From assembly GCF_009789675.1 (NCBI RefSeq), contig NZ_CP046916.1:682001-746000 (forward strand): a stretch of DNA of 64,000 nucleotides, read 5' to 3'. Below are positions 40,902 through 50,803 of this stretch, one piece after another. Under the pieces are notes generated by a model. The model saw only the letters and a program-made list of their open reading frames with translations, did no database searches and was not told the DNA's origin. This DNA comes from Paraburkholderia acidisoli. Lineage in GTDB: Bacteria > Pseudomonadota > Gammaproteobacteria > Burkholderiales > Burkholderiaceae. Position 1 is the stretch's first letter; the number at the start of each line of letters is the position of its first letter. Position numbers and translations under genes: made by a program.

Positions 40902-41405
40902 ATGAAGGACATTTATCTAAAGTTCGGTAATCCCGCGATCAAGGGCGAGTCGCAAGACAAGGACCACGCGGGCTGGATCGAAATCGATACGTGGAATCAC
41001 TCGATCCTGCAACCGCGCTCCGCCACGGCCTCGACGGCCGGCGGTCACACGGCCGAGCGTTGCGAGCACGCCGACATGCGCTTCACGAAGGATATCGACG
41101 TCGTGAGCCCGCTGCTCTATCAACACGCTTCGGGCGGCACGACGTTCGACGAAGTCACGATCGACTTCATGCGTTCGGACGGCGAAGGCAACCGTATCAA
41201 GTACCTCGAAATCAAGCTCAAGTACGTGATCATTTCGAGCATCACGCCGGAAGTTGTGGGCGAAGGTTTGCCGAACGAGCAGTTCTCGCTCAAGTACGCG
41301 GCCGTGCAATGGAAGTACACGCAGCAAAAGATTGGCGGCAACCAGGGCGGCAACGCGCAGGGCGCGTGGAGCCTCACGAAGAACGACAAGACGTACGCCG
41401 TCTAA
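40902..41405 (+). CDS. hcp: T6SS tube protein Hcp (TssD)
   Basis: This 167-residue protein starts at ATG 40902. It opens MKDIYLKFGNPAIKGESQD, then HAGWIEIDTWNHSILQPRSA, MRFTKDIDVVSPLLYQHAS, TFDEVTIDFMRSDGEGNRIK, YLEIKLKYVIISSITPEVVG and QFSLKYAAVQWKYTQQKIGG. These are the strands of the Hcp beta-barrel that stacks as hexamers to form the inner tube. The genes around it supply sheath and baseplate. No effector domain extends the C-terminus. Confidence 0.97.
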   Translation: MKDIYLKFGNPAIKGESQDKDHAGWIEIDTWNHSILQPRSATASTAGGHTAERCEHADMRFTKDIDVVSPLLYQHASGGTTFDEVTIDFMRSDGEGNRIKYLEIKLKYVIISSITPEVVGEGLPNEQFSLKYAAVQWKYTQQKIGGNQGGNAQGAWSLTKNDKTYAV

Positions 41406-41485
41406 ACACTGCGCCTGCGCAGGACCGGAGCGCGAGGCGGCGAGTGCCGCTTCGCCTTGCATCAGCGACTGTTTGACCTGTACCG

Positions 41486-41965
41486 ATGAAGCGTTTCGAA
41501 CCGGGTTTGCTCGACAAGCTGTTCGACGACGACCCGCACTCGCCGGCACCGGCGGCCGTGCGGCAATTGTCGATCGACGAACTCAAGGCCACGGTCGCGC
41601 GCGACCTGGAGTCGATCCTCAATACGCGCATCGCGTTCACCGAACACGAACTGGCGGCGTTGCCCGAATGCCGCCAGTCGATACTCACTTACGGGCTCAA
41701 CGACTTCGCGGGCCTGAGTCTCGCGAGTCATTACGATCGCGCGTTCATCTGCAGGTCAATCCAGCAGGCGATCGAGCGCCACGAACCGCGGCTGCAGCGC
41801 GTGAGCGTGACGCTGGAACTGAACGAAGCGTCCACGAGCGCGTTGTACTTCGCGATCCAGGCGCTGCTGGTGGTGCACCCGGCCGAGGAGCCGGTCAATT
41901 TCGACGCGATGCTGCAACCATCCACGCTGCAGTATTCCGTCACGCGGGCGCGCGCGAAGTCATAA
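41486..41965 (+). CDS. tssE: T6SS baseplate protein TssE (gp25-like)
   Basis: This 159-residue protein starts ATG 41486. It reads PGLLDKLFDDDP, then DELKATVARDLESILNTRIA, SILTYGLNDFAGLSLAS and RVSVTLELNEASTSALYFAI, the gp25-like lysozyme-related fold without catalytic function that is used in the T4 and T6SS baseplates. With TssF, TssG and TssK it forms the wedge. It is followed by tssF after about 40 bases. Confidence 0.95.
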   Translation: MKRFEPGLLDKLFDDDPHSPAPAAVRQLSIDELKATVARDLESILNTRIAFTEHELAALPECRQSILTYGLNDFAGLSLASHYDRAFICRSIQQAIERHEPRLQRVSVTLELNEASTSALYFAIQALLVVHPAEEPVNFDAMLQPSTLQYSVTRARAKS

Positions 41966-42004
41966 AGCGCCACGCGCATAGCGTTATTGGGGGCGGGGGA
42001 GTCG

Positions 42005-43843
42005 ATGGAAGAGTTATTGCCTTACTACGAGCGCGAATTGTCGTTTCTGCGACGCTATTCGCGCGAATTCGCCCAGCGCTACCCGAAAATCGCGGGCCGT
42101 CTCGCCTTGACCGGCGAGCACTGCGAAGACCCGCACGTCGAGCGCATGATCGAGTCGTTCGCGCTGCTCGGCGCGCGTATCAACAAGCGGCTCGACGACG
42201 ATTACCCCGAGTTCACCGAAGCCCTGCTCGAAGTGCTGTATCCGCACTATTTGCGGCCGTTTCCTTCGTGCTCGATTGCGCAACTCGGCACGCCGGGCGC
42301 ATTCGGCAATCTCACCGAGCCCGTGTTGATCGAGCGCGGTACCGAACTCAAGTCGCGGCCGATTCGCGGCGTGCAATGCCGCTTTCGCACGGTGTATGAC
42401 GTCACGCTCGCGCCGATCCGTATTTCGGAAGCGCGCTTCATGCCCGCGGCAGGCGCGCCGAGCGCGACCGTATTGCCGCAAAACGCCAGCGGCATCATTT
42501 CGATCACGTTCGAATCCACCGCGCCGCAATTCGATCTGGGCGCGTTGAAAAGCGGCAAATTGCGCGCGCATCTGCAAGGCGAGCAATCGTTCATTGCGGC
42601 GCTTGGCGACTGCCTGTTCGTCAATGCGATTGCCGCGTACGCGGAGCCCGAACGCAACGGCCGTTGGCGCGCGCTCTCGTCGCTGCCGTACGCGCAGGCG
42701 GGTTTCGACGAAAGCGAAGCGCTGATCGATTACCCGGCGAAATCGCATCCGGCCTATCGGCTGCTGACCGAGTATTTCGCGTTTCCCGAGAAGTTCGATT
42801 TCGTCGATTTCAATCTCGACGCGATGACGCGCGCAGTGGGCCGGTGCCGCCGTCTCACGCTGCATATCGTGTTGAAAGACGTGCGCGGCGACTCGCACGC
42901 CGCGCGTTTGCTCGACGCGCTCGCGGCGCATCATCTGCGGCTGTTCTGCACGCCCGTCGTCAATCTTTTCAAGCAGCACGGCGAACCCATTCGTCTCGAT
43001 CATCAGGCCGTGTCGTATCCCGTGGTGGCGGAAGCACGCCGCGCCTTCGCCTACGAGGTGTATTCGATCGATTCGGTGCAACTCGTGCGCCAGCGCGCGC
43101 ACGAGGAATCGGTGATCGAATTCCGCCCGTTCTACTCGTTGCGTCACGGCGAAGCCACGCGCGCGGGCCATTACTGGTTTTCGCGCCGCGACGACTGGGT
43201 GGCGCAAAAGAGCCCCGGCTACGAAACCGAAATTTCGATCGTCGATATCGACTTCGATCTGGTCGAGAAGCAGGCGGAAACGTTGAGTCTCGAACTCACC
43301 TGCACGAATCGCGATCTACCGGCGGGACTCGCCATCGGGCTCGAAGGCGGCGATCTTTTCATCGAAGGCGGTTCGATCACGAGCAGCATCGCGCTGCTGC
43401 AACGGCCCACGCCGTGCGTGCGCTTCGAGCGCCGCCAGGCCGCGCATTGGCGGCTCATTTCGCATCTCGCGCTCAACCATGTTTCGCTGGCGAGCGAGGG
43501 CGCGACGACGCTCAAGGAAATGCTTTCGCTGTATGACTTGCGGCGCACGGCGGTGTCGGCGCGCCATGTGGACGGCATTGTCGATATCGAGCAGCGCGCG
43601 GCCGTGCAGTGGCTGCCCGGCAAACCGTTCGCCACCTTCGTGCGCGGGCTCGAAATACGGCTCACGGTGGACGAGGATCATTTCGTCGGCACGAGTCTCG
43701 GCACCTTCGTGCGCGTGATCGACGTGTTCTTCGGTCTTTACGTGCACATCAACAGTTTCGTGCAACTGGTGGTCGTCTCGCGGCGCACCGGCGAGGAGAT
43801 CATGCGATGCTTGCCCCGCAGCGGCGAATCGATTCTGGCGTAA
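42005..43843 (+). CDS. tssF: T6SS baseplate protein TssF
   Basis: The product is 612 residues from ATG 42005, preceded by GGGGAG; 41987 is an in-frame alternative. The start EELLPYYERELSFLRRYSRE and FAQRYPKIAGRLALTGEHCE is the TssF signature, continuing with VERMIESFALLGARINKRLD, EFTEALLEVLYPHYLRPFPS and later GLEIRLTVDEDHFVGTSLGT, FVRVIDVFFGLYVHINSFVQ. It is a central wedge protein. The last 37 bases overlap tssG in another frame. Confidence 0.97.
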   Translation: MEELLPYYERELSFLRRYSREFAQRYPKIAGRLALTGEHCEDPHVERMIESFALLGARINKRLDDDYPEFTEALLEVLYPHYLRPFPSCSIAQLGTPGAFGNLTEPVLIERGTELKSRPIRGVQCRFRTVYDVTLAPIRISEARFMPAAGAPSATVLPQNASGIISITFESTAPQFDLGALKSGKLRAHLQGEQSFIAALGDCLFVNAIAAYAEPERNGRWRALSSLPYAQAGFDESEALIDYPAKSHPAYRLLTEYFAFPEKFDFVDFNLDAMTRAVGRCRRLTLHIVLKDVRGDSHAARLLDALAAHHLRLFCTPVVNLFKQHGEPIRLDHQAVSYPVVAEARRAFAYEVYSIDSVQLVRQRAHEESVIEFRPFYSLRHGEATRAGHYWFSRRDDWVAQKSPGYETEISIVDIDFDLVEKQAETLSLELTCTNRDLPAGLAIGLEGGDLFIEGGSITSSIALLQRPTPCVRFERRQAAHWRLISHLALNHVSLASEGATTLKEMLSLYDLRRTAVSARHVDGIVDIEQRAAVQWLPGKPFATFVRGLEIRLTVDEDHFVGTSLGTFVRVIDVFFGLYVHINSFVQLVVVSRRTGEEIMRCLPRSGESILA

Positions 43844-44892
43844 TCGGGCGGCTGCTCGAGGAGCCGCATCGCTTTGCGTTTTTTCAGGCGGTGCGCCTGC
43901 TCGAACGCTGGTTCGTCGATCACACCGAAACGCGGCAGCGCGATGTGCTGCCGCATCGCATTGCGTTTCGCAATACGCTCTCGCTGGGTTTTCCGCCGAG
44001 CGAGATCGAAGGCGCGACGTCGTACGACGCGGCCGGCGATCCGCTCGCGGGCGCGGAGCAGCGCGCGGCGGCGCTCGTGGCGGGCGAACTGGACAGTGTG
44101 GACATCACGCCCGCGTTCTTCGGTTTGCTGGGCGCACAGGGCGCCTTGCCGCTCAGCTACACCGAGCAGATTGCCGCGCGCGAGCATTTGCGGCGCGATC
44201 GCGCCGCGCGCGAATTCTTCGACGTGTTTTCGAATCGCGCCACGGCGCTGTTCTACTCGGCGTGGAAGAAGTATCGCCTCCCGCTCCATTACGAGCTCGA
44301 TCGCGACGAGCGCTATTTGCCGCTGTTGCTCGCGCTCGCGGGCGTGGCCAGCGAGACCTCGCGCGACGGCCTGCACGAGGGTGCGGGTGCGATCTTCGAC
44401 GAGTCGATCGCAGGGCACGCGGTGGCTGCGCGCCATCAGCCGGTGTCCGCGGCGTATCTGCGCAATTCGCTCTCCGACTATTTCGGCGTGCCCGTGCGTG
44501 TCGAGCAATTCGTCGGCAAATGGTACGACGTGCCACCCGATCAACTGTCGATGCTGGGGCAGCGCAACGTCGTGCTGGGCGCGACGGCGCTCGCGGGCGA
44601 ACGGGTCTGGCAGCGCGACATGCGCGCGCGGCTCGTGATCGGGCCGCTTTCCAAGGCACAGTACGAGGCGTTCCTGCCCGGCGCCGAACATGCGATCGCT
44701 TTGGAGCGCATGCTCACGCTGCTCGCGCGTGTGACGCTCGAATACGAAGTGCTGCTGATCCTGCGGCGCGAAGACGTGGGTGGCAGCCGGCTCGGCGCGG
44801 GTGCGCGGCTCGGTTGGGACGCGTTCCTCTCTACTCACGAAGCGGACCGGGATCGCTCCGACGCGCGCTACGAACTGCACGTGATTCACTGA
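43807..44892 (+). CDS. tssG: T6SS baseplate protein TssG
   Basis: The product is 361 residues. ATG 43807 lies in the end of tssF; a longer open frame to 43609 would extend deep into tssF and is rejected. It shows the TssG signature: GRLLEEPHRFAFFQAVRLLE, LPHRIAFRNTLSLGFPPSEI, ITPAFFGLLGAQGALPLSYT, REFFDVFSNRATALFYSAWK, VRVEQFVGKWYDVPPDQLSM, and the final RLGWDAFLSTHEADRD. It pairs with TssF in the wedge. The 37-base overlap implies translational coupling. Confidence 0.96.
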   Translation: MLAPQRRIDSGVIGRLLEEPHRFAFFQAVRLLERWFVDHTETRQRDVLPHRIAFRNTLSLGFPPSEIEGATSYDAAGDPLAGAEQRAAALVAGELDSVDITPAFFGLLGAQGALPLSYTEQIAAREHLRRDRAAREFFDVFSNRATALFYSAWKKYRLPLHYELDRDERYLPLLLALAGVASETSRDGLHEGAGAIFDESIAGHAVAARHQPVSAAYLRNSLSDYFGVPVRVEQFVGKWYDVPPDQLSMLGQRNVVLGATALAGERVWQRDMRARLVIGPLSKAQYEAFLPGAEHAIALERMLTLLARVTLEYEVLLILRREDVGGSRLGAGARLGWDAFLSTHEADRDRSDARYELHVIH

Positions 44893-44946
44893 CCACGCAG
44901 ACACGCGATACACGCAACCACAATAAACGAGGCCACAGCGCACACC

Positions 44947-47619
44947 ATGAGCACGCCCCTGAAGACCCTGATCGCGAAGCTCGATACGACCAGCCGGCTC
45001 GCCGCCGAGCGCGCCGCGAGCCTGTGCCTGTCGCGCGGGCATTACGAAGTGGACCTCGAGCATCTGTTCCTTGCGCTGCTCGACGCGCAGAAGAGCGATC
45101 TCGTGTGCGTGCTGCGCCATGCGCGTGTCGACGCTCACGCGTTGCGCGCCGATCTCGAACGCGAGTTGCAGCAGCTGAAGTCCGGCAATACGCGCACGCC
45201 GGTGTTTTCGCCGCATCTGATCGCGTTGTTCGAACAGGCGTGGCTGATCGCGTCGCTCGATTCGCATATTGCGCGTATTCGCTCCGGGCATTTGCTGCTC
45301 GCCTTGCTGAGCGCGCCCGATCTCGCGCAATTCGCGCAGCGCATGTCGGCGCAATTCGCGGAGGTGTCGGCGGCCGATCTCAAGCATCGCTTCGACGAAG
45401 TGACCGAAGGCTCGGAAGAGGCGGTGCAGCCGGAAGGCGCGCGCACAGCAACTTCGGCCAGCGCGAATGACGCGGTGGCGGGCGTGGCCAATGGCGCGTC
45501 GAAAACGCCCGCGCTCGACACCTACACGACGGATCTCACGCAACGTGCACGCGACGGGCATCTCGATCCGGTGATCGGCCGCGAAGCCGAAATTCGCCAG
45601 ACCATCGACATTCTCATGCGCCGCCGCCAGAACAACCCCATTCTCACGGGCGAGCCGGGCGTGGGCAAGACAGCCGTGGCCGAGGGGCTCGCCTTGCGGA
45701 TCGCGGCGGGCGACGTGCCCGAACCGCTGCGCGGCGTGGCATTGCGCGTGCTCGACATGGGGCTGCTGCAGGCGGGCGCGAGCGTGAAGGGCGAGTTCGA
45801 GAATCGCCTCAAGAGCGTGATCGACGAGGTGAAAAAGAGCCCGCATCCCATCGTGCTTTTCATCGACGAAGCGCACACGATCATCGGCGCGGGCGGGCAG
45901 GCGGGTCAGAACGATGCCGCCAACCTGCTGAAGCCCGCGCTCGCTCGCGGCGAATTGCGCACCATCGCCGCGACCACGTGGAGCGAGTACAAGAAGTACT
46001 TCGAAAAGGATGCGGCGCTCGCGCGGCGCTTCCAGGTGGTCAAGGTGGAAGAACCCGACGAAGCGATCGCCGCCGCCATGCTGCGCGGTATCGCGCGCTT
46101 GATGGAGTGCCACTTCAACGTGCGCATTCTCGACGAGGCGATTACCGAAGCCGTGCGCCTTTCGCATCGCTACATCAGCGCGCGGCAATTGCCGGACAAA
46201 GCGGTGAGCGTGCTCGACACGGCGTGCGCGCGCGTGGCGCTGGCGCAAGGTTCGACGCCTGGCGCGATCGACGACGGCAAGAAGCGGATCGAACGCATCG
46301 AAGCCGAGATCGCCAGCCTGGAGCGCGAAGCCGTGCATGGCGCGGCGCACGAGGAGCGTCTCGCCGAACTGCGCGAACATGCCGCGGCCGCGCGCCAGGA
46401 AGTGGCGGATCACGAAGTGCGCTACGGCGAGGAGCGCGAACTCGTGACGCAGATCGCAGCGCTGCGCGAACGGATCGACGCGGCGCGCGAGGATAATACG
46501 TCATCCGAACGAATTCGCGAGGCCGACGCGGCGCGTGAAGCGCTGCCCGCGCTGCTCGAACGCCTGAACGCGTTGCAGGGCGATGCGCCCATGGTGCCGC
46601 TGCAGGTAGACGCGCACGCCGTGGCGGAAATCGTCGCGTCGTGGACCGGCATCCCGCTCGGCCGCATGGTCAAGGACGAAATCCAGACCGTGCTCAACCT
46701 CAAGCCGCTGCTCGCGGAGCGCATCATCGGCCAGGATCACGCGCTGGAAGCGATCGCGCAGCGCGTGCGTACGGCGGGCGCGAATCTCGAAGATCCGAAC
46801 AAGCCGCGTGGCGTGTTCATGTTCGTGGGTCCCTCGGGCGTGGGCAAGACCGAAACCGCGCTCGCGCTCGCTGACATTCTCTACGGCGGCGAACGCAAGC
46901 TGGTGACCATCAACATGAGCGAGTACCAGGAGGCGCACAGCGTCTCGGGGCTCAAGGGTTCGCCGCCCGGCTACGTGGGCTATGGCGAGGGTGGCGTGCT
47001 GACCGAGGCGGTGCGGCGCAATCCCTATTCGGTCGTGCTGCTCGACGAGGTGGAAAAGGCGCACCCCGACGTGCTCGAAATGTTCTTCCAGGTGTTCGAC
47101 AAGGGCACGATGGACGACGCCGAAGGGCGCGAGATCGACTTCCGCAACACGCTCATCATCCTCACCTCGAACGTGGGTTCCACGTCGGTGATGCAGGCCT
47201 GCCTGAACAAGCCTGAGGAAGACATGCCCGACGCGCAGGCGCTCACGGAATTGTTGCGTCCGCAACTTTACAAGACCTTCAAGCCCGCGTTTCTCGGCCG
47301 CATGAAGGTCGTGCCGTATTACCCAATTTCCGACGACGTGCTCGCCGAGATCATCGACCTGAAACTCGAACGCATTCGCCGCCGTATCGACGCCAATCAT
47401 GGCGCAACCTTCGAATGGGACGAGTCGCTGGTCGACGCCGTGCTCGCGCGCTGCACCGAAGTGGATTCGGGCGCGCGCAACGTCGATCACATTCTTAACG
47501 GCACCTTGCTGCCCGAACTCGCGCAGCACATGCTCGAGCGCATTGCCGAGGGCACGCCGCTCCTGCGCGTTAGCGTGCGCGCCGACGAGAGCGACGAGTT
47601 CGCCTACACGGTCGAATGA
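44947..47619 (+). CDS. tssH: T6SS AAA+ ATPase TssH (ClpV)
   Basis: This 890-residue protein has an N-domain (LDTTSRLAAERAASLCLSRG, YEVDLEHLFLALLD), a D1 ATPase with Walker A GEPGVGKTA and Walker B VLFIDEAHTIIGAGG, a middle coiled coil (about residues 420-540, RIERIEAEIASLEREA) and a D2 ATPase with Walker A GPSGVGKTE and VVLLDEVEKAHPDVLE. Residues IGQDHALEAIAQRVR introduce D2. ClpV disassembles contracted TssBC sheath by recognising the TssC N-terminus. It is in the main plus-strand operon, followed by tssA after 29 bases. Confidence 0.97.
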   Translation: MSTPLKTLIAKLDTTSRLAAERAASLCLSRGHYEVDLEHLFLALLDAQKSDLVCVLRHARVDAHALRADLERELQQLKSGNTRTPVFSPHLIALFEQAWLIASLDSHIARIRSGHLLLALLSAPDLAQFAQRMSAQFAEVSAADLKHRFDEVTEGSEEAVQPEGARTATSASANDAVAGVANGASKTPALDTYTTDLTQRARDGHLDPVIGREAEIRQTIDILMRRRQNNPILTGEPGVGKTAVAEGLALRIAAGDVPEPLRGVALRVLDMGLLQAGASVKGEFENRLKSVIDEVKKSPHPIVLFIDEAHTIIGAGGQAGQNDAANLLKPALARGELRTIAATTWSEYKKYFEKDAALARRFQVVKVEEPDEAIAAAMLRGIARLMECHFNVRILDEAITEAVRLSHRYISARQLPDKAVSVLDTACARVALAQGSTPGAIDDGKKRIERIEAEIASLEREAVHGAAHEERLAELREHAAAARQEVADHEVRYGEERELVTQIAALRERIDAAREDNTSSERIREADAAREALPALLERLNALQGDAPMVPLQVDAHAVAEIVASWTGIPLGRMVKDEIQTVLNLKPLLAERIIGQDHALEAIAQRVRTAGANLEDPNKPRGVFMFVGPSGVGKTETALALADILYGGERKLVTINMSEYQEAHSVSGLKGSPPGYVGYGEGGVLTEAVRRNPYSVVLLDEVEKAHPDVLEMFFQVFDKGTMDDAEGREIDFRNTLIILTSNVGSTSVMQACLNKPEEDMPDAQALTELLRPQLYKTFKPAFLGRMKVVPYYPISDDVLAEIIDLKLERIRRRIDANHGATFEWDESLVDAVLARCTEVDSGARNVDHILNGTLLPELAQHMLERIAEGTPLLRVSVRADESDEFAYTVE

Positions 47620-47648
47620 CGCGTGCCTGAAACCGACTGAGTCAAACG

Positions 47649-48782
47649 ATGTCCACCGATACCGAAGCGCTGCTGGCGCCTGTTAACGACACCTCGCCGT
47701 GCGGCGACGATCTGCTGTTCTCGTCGGATTTCGACGCGATCCAGCATGCGCGCCGCTTCGACGACCCCTCGCTCGACCAGGGCGAGTGGATCACCGAAAT
47801 CAAGGAAGCTGACTGGCCCTTCGTGATCGAGCGCAGCAGCGCGTTGCTGCGCTCGCAAACCAAGGATCTGCGTCTTGCCGTGTGGCTCACCGAGGCGCTG
47901 GCCATTCAGGAAGGCGTGCCCGGTCTCACGCAGGGCTACGCGCTGCTCACGGGGCTCGTCGAGCGCTACTGGGAGACCGTGCACCCGCTGCCCGAAGGCG
48001 ACGACGTGGAATATCGTCTCGGCAACGTGGCGTGGCTCGCGGCACGCTCGGCCGAACTGCTGCGCTCGGTGCCGCTCACCCAGGCGGGCACGGCCTATAG
48101 CGCGATCGACTGGGAAGTGGCCACGCACGTGGCACAGGCAATCAAGCGCGACCCCGACCACGCCGACGATATCGCGCGCGGCAAGCCTTCGGTCGAGCAG
48201 ATCGAAGCCTCGAAGCGCACGACGTCGCCCGCGTTCTATCGATCGTTGCTCGCGCAACTGAAGACCTTCGAAACGGCGCTTGCCGCGCTCGATACTTCGC
48301 TGGATCGCCATGCGGGCGAACATGCGCCGAGCTTTCGCCAGACGCGCGACGCGTGCGAGAGCGTGTACCGGCTCGCCGAGCGTTTCGCACGCGACGTGGG
48401 CGTGGACGTTCACGCGCCAGCCGCCGTGCCCGCGCCCTCGCTTTCGCCCGACGAAGCCGCGCAAGCTGCCGCGCACGAACGCGCGGAACCGAGTTTCAAA
48501 ACGCCCTTGTCCGCCGAGGAAAGCATGACGAACACGATCCGTATGCCGATCCGCACGCCAGCGGGCATTCAAACCCGTGCGGACGCCGTGGCGCAATTGC
48601 GCGCCGTGGCGGCGTTCTTTCGCGAGACCGAGCCGCATAGTCCGGCTGCGTATCTCGCGGATAAAGCCGCGGCATGGGCCGAGATGCCTCTGCATCAGTG
48701 GCTGTCGAGCGTGGTGAAAGACGATGGCACGCTCTCGCACTTGCGCGAAATGCTCGGCGTGAAACCCGACGAAGGGCATTGA
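47649..48782 (+). CDS. tssA: T6SS cap/assembly protein TssA
   Basis: This 377-residue protein's N-terminal ImpA domain reads LLAPVNDTSPCGDDLLFSSD, EIKEADWPFVIERSSALLRS, KDLRLAVWLTEALAIQEGVP and GYALLTGLVERYWETVHPLP. It is followed by a linker and a C-terminal region ending FFRETEPHSPAAYLADKAA and WLSSVVKDDGTLSHLREMLG, typical of the shorter TssA class. TssA guides tube and sheath polymerisation. It follows clpV and precedes a DUF3592 membrane gene. Confidence 0.93.
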   Translation: MSTDTEALLAPVNDTSPCGDDLLFSSDFDAIQHARRFDDPSLDQGEWITEIKEADWPFVIERSSALLRSQTKDLRLAVWLTEALAIQEGVPGLTQGYALLTGLVERYWETVHPLPEGDDVEYRLGNVAWLAARSAELLRSVPLTQAGTAYSAIDWEVATHVAQAIKRDPDHADDIARGKPSVEQIEASKRTTSPAFYRSLLAQLKTFETALAALDTSLDRHAGEHAPSFRQTRDACESVYRLAERFARDVGVDVHAPAAVPAPSLSPDEAAQAAAHERAEPSFKTPLSAEESMTNTIRMPIRTPAGIQTRADAVAQLRAVAAFFRETEPHSPAAYLADKAAAWAEMPLHQWLSSVVKDDGTLSHLREMLGVKPDEGH

Positions 48783-48853
48783 GCGTCGCGCGTGAATTGC
48801 GGTTTGACTCGCTCGCTCATCGGACGTGAATAACAAAGCCAACAAGGGACACC

Positions 48854-49810
48854 ATGCGTGAAGACACGCTCGCCACCGAGCACGCCGTGAACGCCCATTC
48901 GCGCGCGTCGATTCTGAATGCCGCGGTCGTGATGCTCACGCTGGGTGTCGTGTTGCTGGCGATCGCGGCGGTGTGGGCGGGCACGTCGTGGTCGTCGATG
49001 CGGGCGATGACGCCAACGCAAGCGACCGTGGTGCGCTTTCTGAACGAGAGCGGCGACTTGCGCAGCTTTCATCCGGTCTTTTCTTTCGTTCCCGAGAGCG
49101 GGGCGCGCGTGGAAGTGGAGGGCCATACCGGCTCCACGCCACCGGCTTACGAACTCGGCGAGAAAGTCACGCTCTACTACCATCCCGCCCATCCGTCGCA
49201 GGATTATGTCGTCGACAATTTCAGCGAGCGCTGGTTTCCCGTTTCCATCACCGCTGCGCTGGGTCTGGTGTTCGCGGGCATTGGCGCGATTGCGCGCGTT
49301 TATCCGCGAGATCGGGGCGGCGCACGCAAGGCGCCGCGCAGCGTCGCGCAAAAGCGCCGGGCAATCCATCGTCGCAATGTGCTGATCTGTTTCGCGCCCA
49401 TTGCGATCGGCGCGATCGCGTTAGTGATTGCCGCTGCATTGCTCGTGCACGAGCTTCATCTGTCGAGTCGGTATGTGCGAACCACGGGCACCGTGCTCGG
49501 GTTGAAAGAGCGTGCGTGCGCCTACTCGCGCAAGCACCTCGATTCGGCCGTGGTGCAGTTCACGAGCGCGAACGGGCAACCGGTCACCTTCGTGCAAGGG
49601 TCGTCGTCGATGGGGAATACGTTGACGGCGGGCGAGTCGGTCGATGTCATGTACGACCCGAACAATCCGCTGCGCGCGCAGCTCGTCACGTTCGGCGACC
49701 GCTGGGGCGCGGCGGCGATTCTATGCGGGATCGGCGCGCCGATGGTGGCGCTCGGTGTGTGGTTTTTGTACGGCGTACTCGGCTTCGGCGCGGGCAAGAA
49801 GAAGCGCTAG
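48854..49810 (+). CDS. DUF3592-domain membrane protein
   Basis: The product is 318 residues. A first helix (AAVVMLTLGVVLLAIAAVWA) is followed by a beta domain of DUF3592 type (TPTQATVVRFLNESGDLRSF, YELGEKVTLYYHPAHPSQDY), a second helix (ITAALGLVFAGIGAIARVY) and a third (IAIGAIALVIAAALLVHELH). A second DUF3592 repeat follows (VQFTSANGQPVTFVQGSSSM, SVDVMYDPNNPLRAQLVTFG) and a final helix. The family has no known role. It is the last plus-strand gene of the T6SS series and may be carried along with it. Confidence 0.8.
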   Translation: MREDTLATEHAVNAHSRASILNAAVVMLTLGVVLLAIAAVWAGTSWSSMRAMTPTQATVVRFLNESGDLRSFHPVFSFVPESGARVEVEGHTGSTPPAYELGEKVTLYYHPAHPSQDYVVDNFSERWFPVSITAALGLVFAGIGAIARVYPRDRGGARKAPRSVAQKRRAIHRRNVLICFAPIAIGAIALVIAAALLVHELHLSSRYVRTTGTVLGLKERACAYSRKHLDSAVVQFTSANGQPVTFVQGSSSMGNTLTAGESVDVMYDPNNPLRAQLVTFGDRWGAAAILCGIGAPMVALGVWFLYGVLGFGAGKKKR

Positions 49811-49816
49811 ACGAGT

Positions 49817-49839
49817 GGCTCGCGCGTGGCGCGCGAGCC
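49817..49839. terminator. Stem-loop between convergent T6SS operons
   Basis: GGCTCGCGCG (49817-49826) pairs with CGCGCGAGCC (49830-49839) around TGG. It separates the DUF3592 gene from the convergent OmpA-like gene. There is no T tract, so it may be a bidirectional barrier. Confidence 0.45.
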
Positions 49840-49855
49840 CGGCGAACTCACCGCA

Positions 49856-50803
49856 TTACAGACCGGCGCGAAACTCGATGCGCCGATTGCGCGCGCGGCC
49901 GTCGCTCGTGTCGTTCGAGGCGATCGGCTGATCGGGGCCCACACCCGTGGTCGTCATCTGTTGCGGTGAAATACCTTTGGTGACGAGATACCCCTTCACG
50001 GCGTCGGCGCGCGCCTGGCTCAAGGCGATGTTCGACGCGCGATTGCCCGAGTTGTCCGTGTGGCCGATGATGTCCACCGTGCGCGTGTTCATCTTCGCGA
50101 GCACGGCCGCCATCTGGTCGAGAATCGCGCGGCCTTGCGGCGTGAGCGTGGCGCTGCCCGTTTCGAATTCGATCGTGCGATTCGCGAGCGTCTGGTCGAG
50201 CAGGCCCTGCTCGGAGGTGCTCACGCGCAAGCCGTTGCGGATCGTATAGGTGGGATTGAGTGCGTTCGCCATGTCGCTCGCGATTTGCTGGCGCGTGGCC
50301 TCGTTGCCCACTTCGCCGCGCACGTCGATCTGCGTGCCGTCGATCTTCAGCTGTCCTTTGTGAATCTGCTTGAGCTGGGCGTTGAGCAGTTTCTGGATGT
50401 TATCGGACCAGTTCGCGGGCGTGGACACTTCGCCCACTTCGATCTGATCGACCACGTTGCCCGCGCCGTACGTGTCGCGCAATTTCGCGAGCACGGCGGC
50501 GTGCGTGGCTTCGTCGGGCACCTTGCCGCCCGCGACCACCTGGCCCGGCGCGGCGTTGACGGGCGCGGGTACCGAGGTCACGGGTGCGTTGGCGCGCGGC
50601 GCGGCTGCGGGCATCGATCCGGGCAACACGGTCGTGCGCACCTGCGCGCCGCTGTTGTCCACGGGCGTCACGCGTGCGGGACTCGCGTCGTCGGCGTACG
50701 CGGCGGCACTCGCGAACGCGAGCAAGGCGGCCGCGAAGGGCGCCGCGAAGGGTGACTTCAATGATGCGGCAATACCGGCCATCGACTTACGCCCGCCGCG
50801 CAT
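49856..50803 (-). CDS. OmpA-like peptidoglycan-binding protein of the T6SS
   Basis: The product is about 315 residues from ATG 50803, with alternative ATG 50782. The signal peptide (FAAALLAFASAAAYA) is followed by a Pro/Ala-rich region, a BON-like middle (VLAKLRDTYGAGNVVDQIEV, KGQLKIDGTQIDVRGEVGNE) and a C-terminal OmpA domain: RTIEFETGSATLTPQGRAIL, RTVDIIGHTDNSGNRASNIA, LSQARADAVKGYL, RARNRRIEF. It should bind peptidoglycan in the periplasm and could anchor the secretion complex, since TssL here lacks an OmpA extension. The gene overlaps tagF by 17 bases. Confidence 0.88.
   Translation of the reverse strand: MRGGRKSMAGIAASLKSPFAAPFAAALLAFASAAAYADDASPARVTPVDNSGAQVRTTVLPGSMPAAAPRANAPVTSVPAPVNAAPGQVVAGGKVPDEATHAAVLAKLRDTYGAGNVVDQIEVGEVSTPANWSDNIQKLLNAQLKQIHKGQLKIDGTQIDVRGEVGNEATRQQIASDMANALNPTYTIRNGLRVSTSEQGLLDQTLANRTIEFETGSATLTPQGRAILDQMAAVLAKMNTRTVDIIGHTDNSGNRASNIALSQARADAVKGYLVTKGISPQQMTTTGVGPDQPIASNDTSDGRARNRRIEFRAGL

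Noticed and set aside
43738..46413. An 891-codon minus-strand frame across tssG and clpV
   Set aside because: Antisense to two well-supported T6SS genes with no recognisable motifs.
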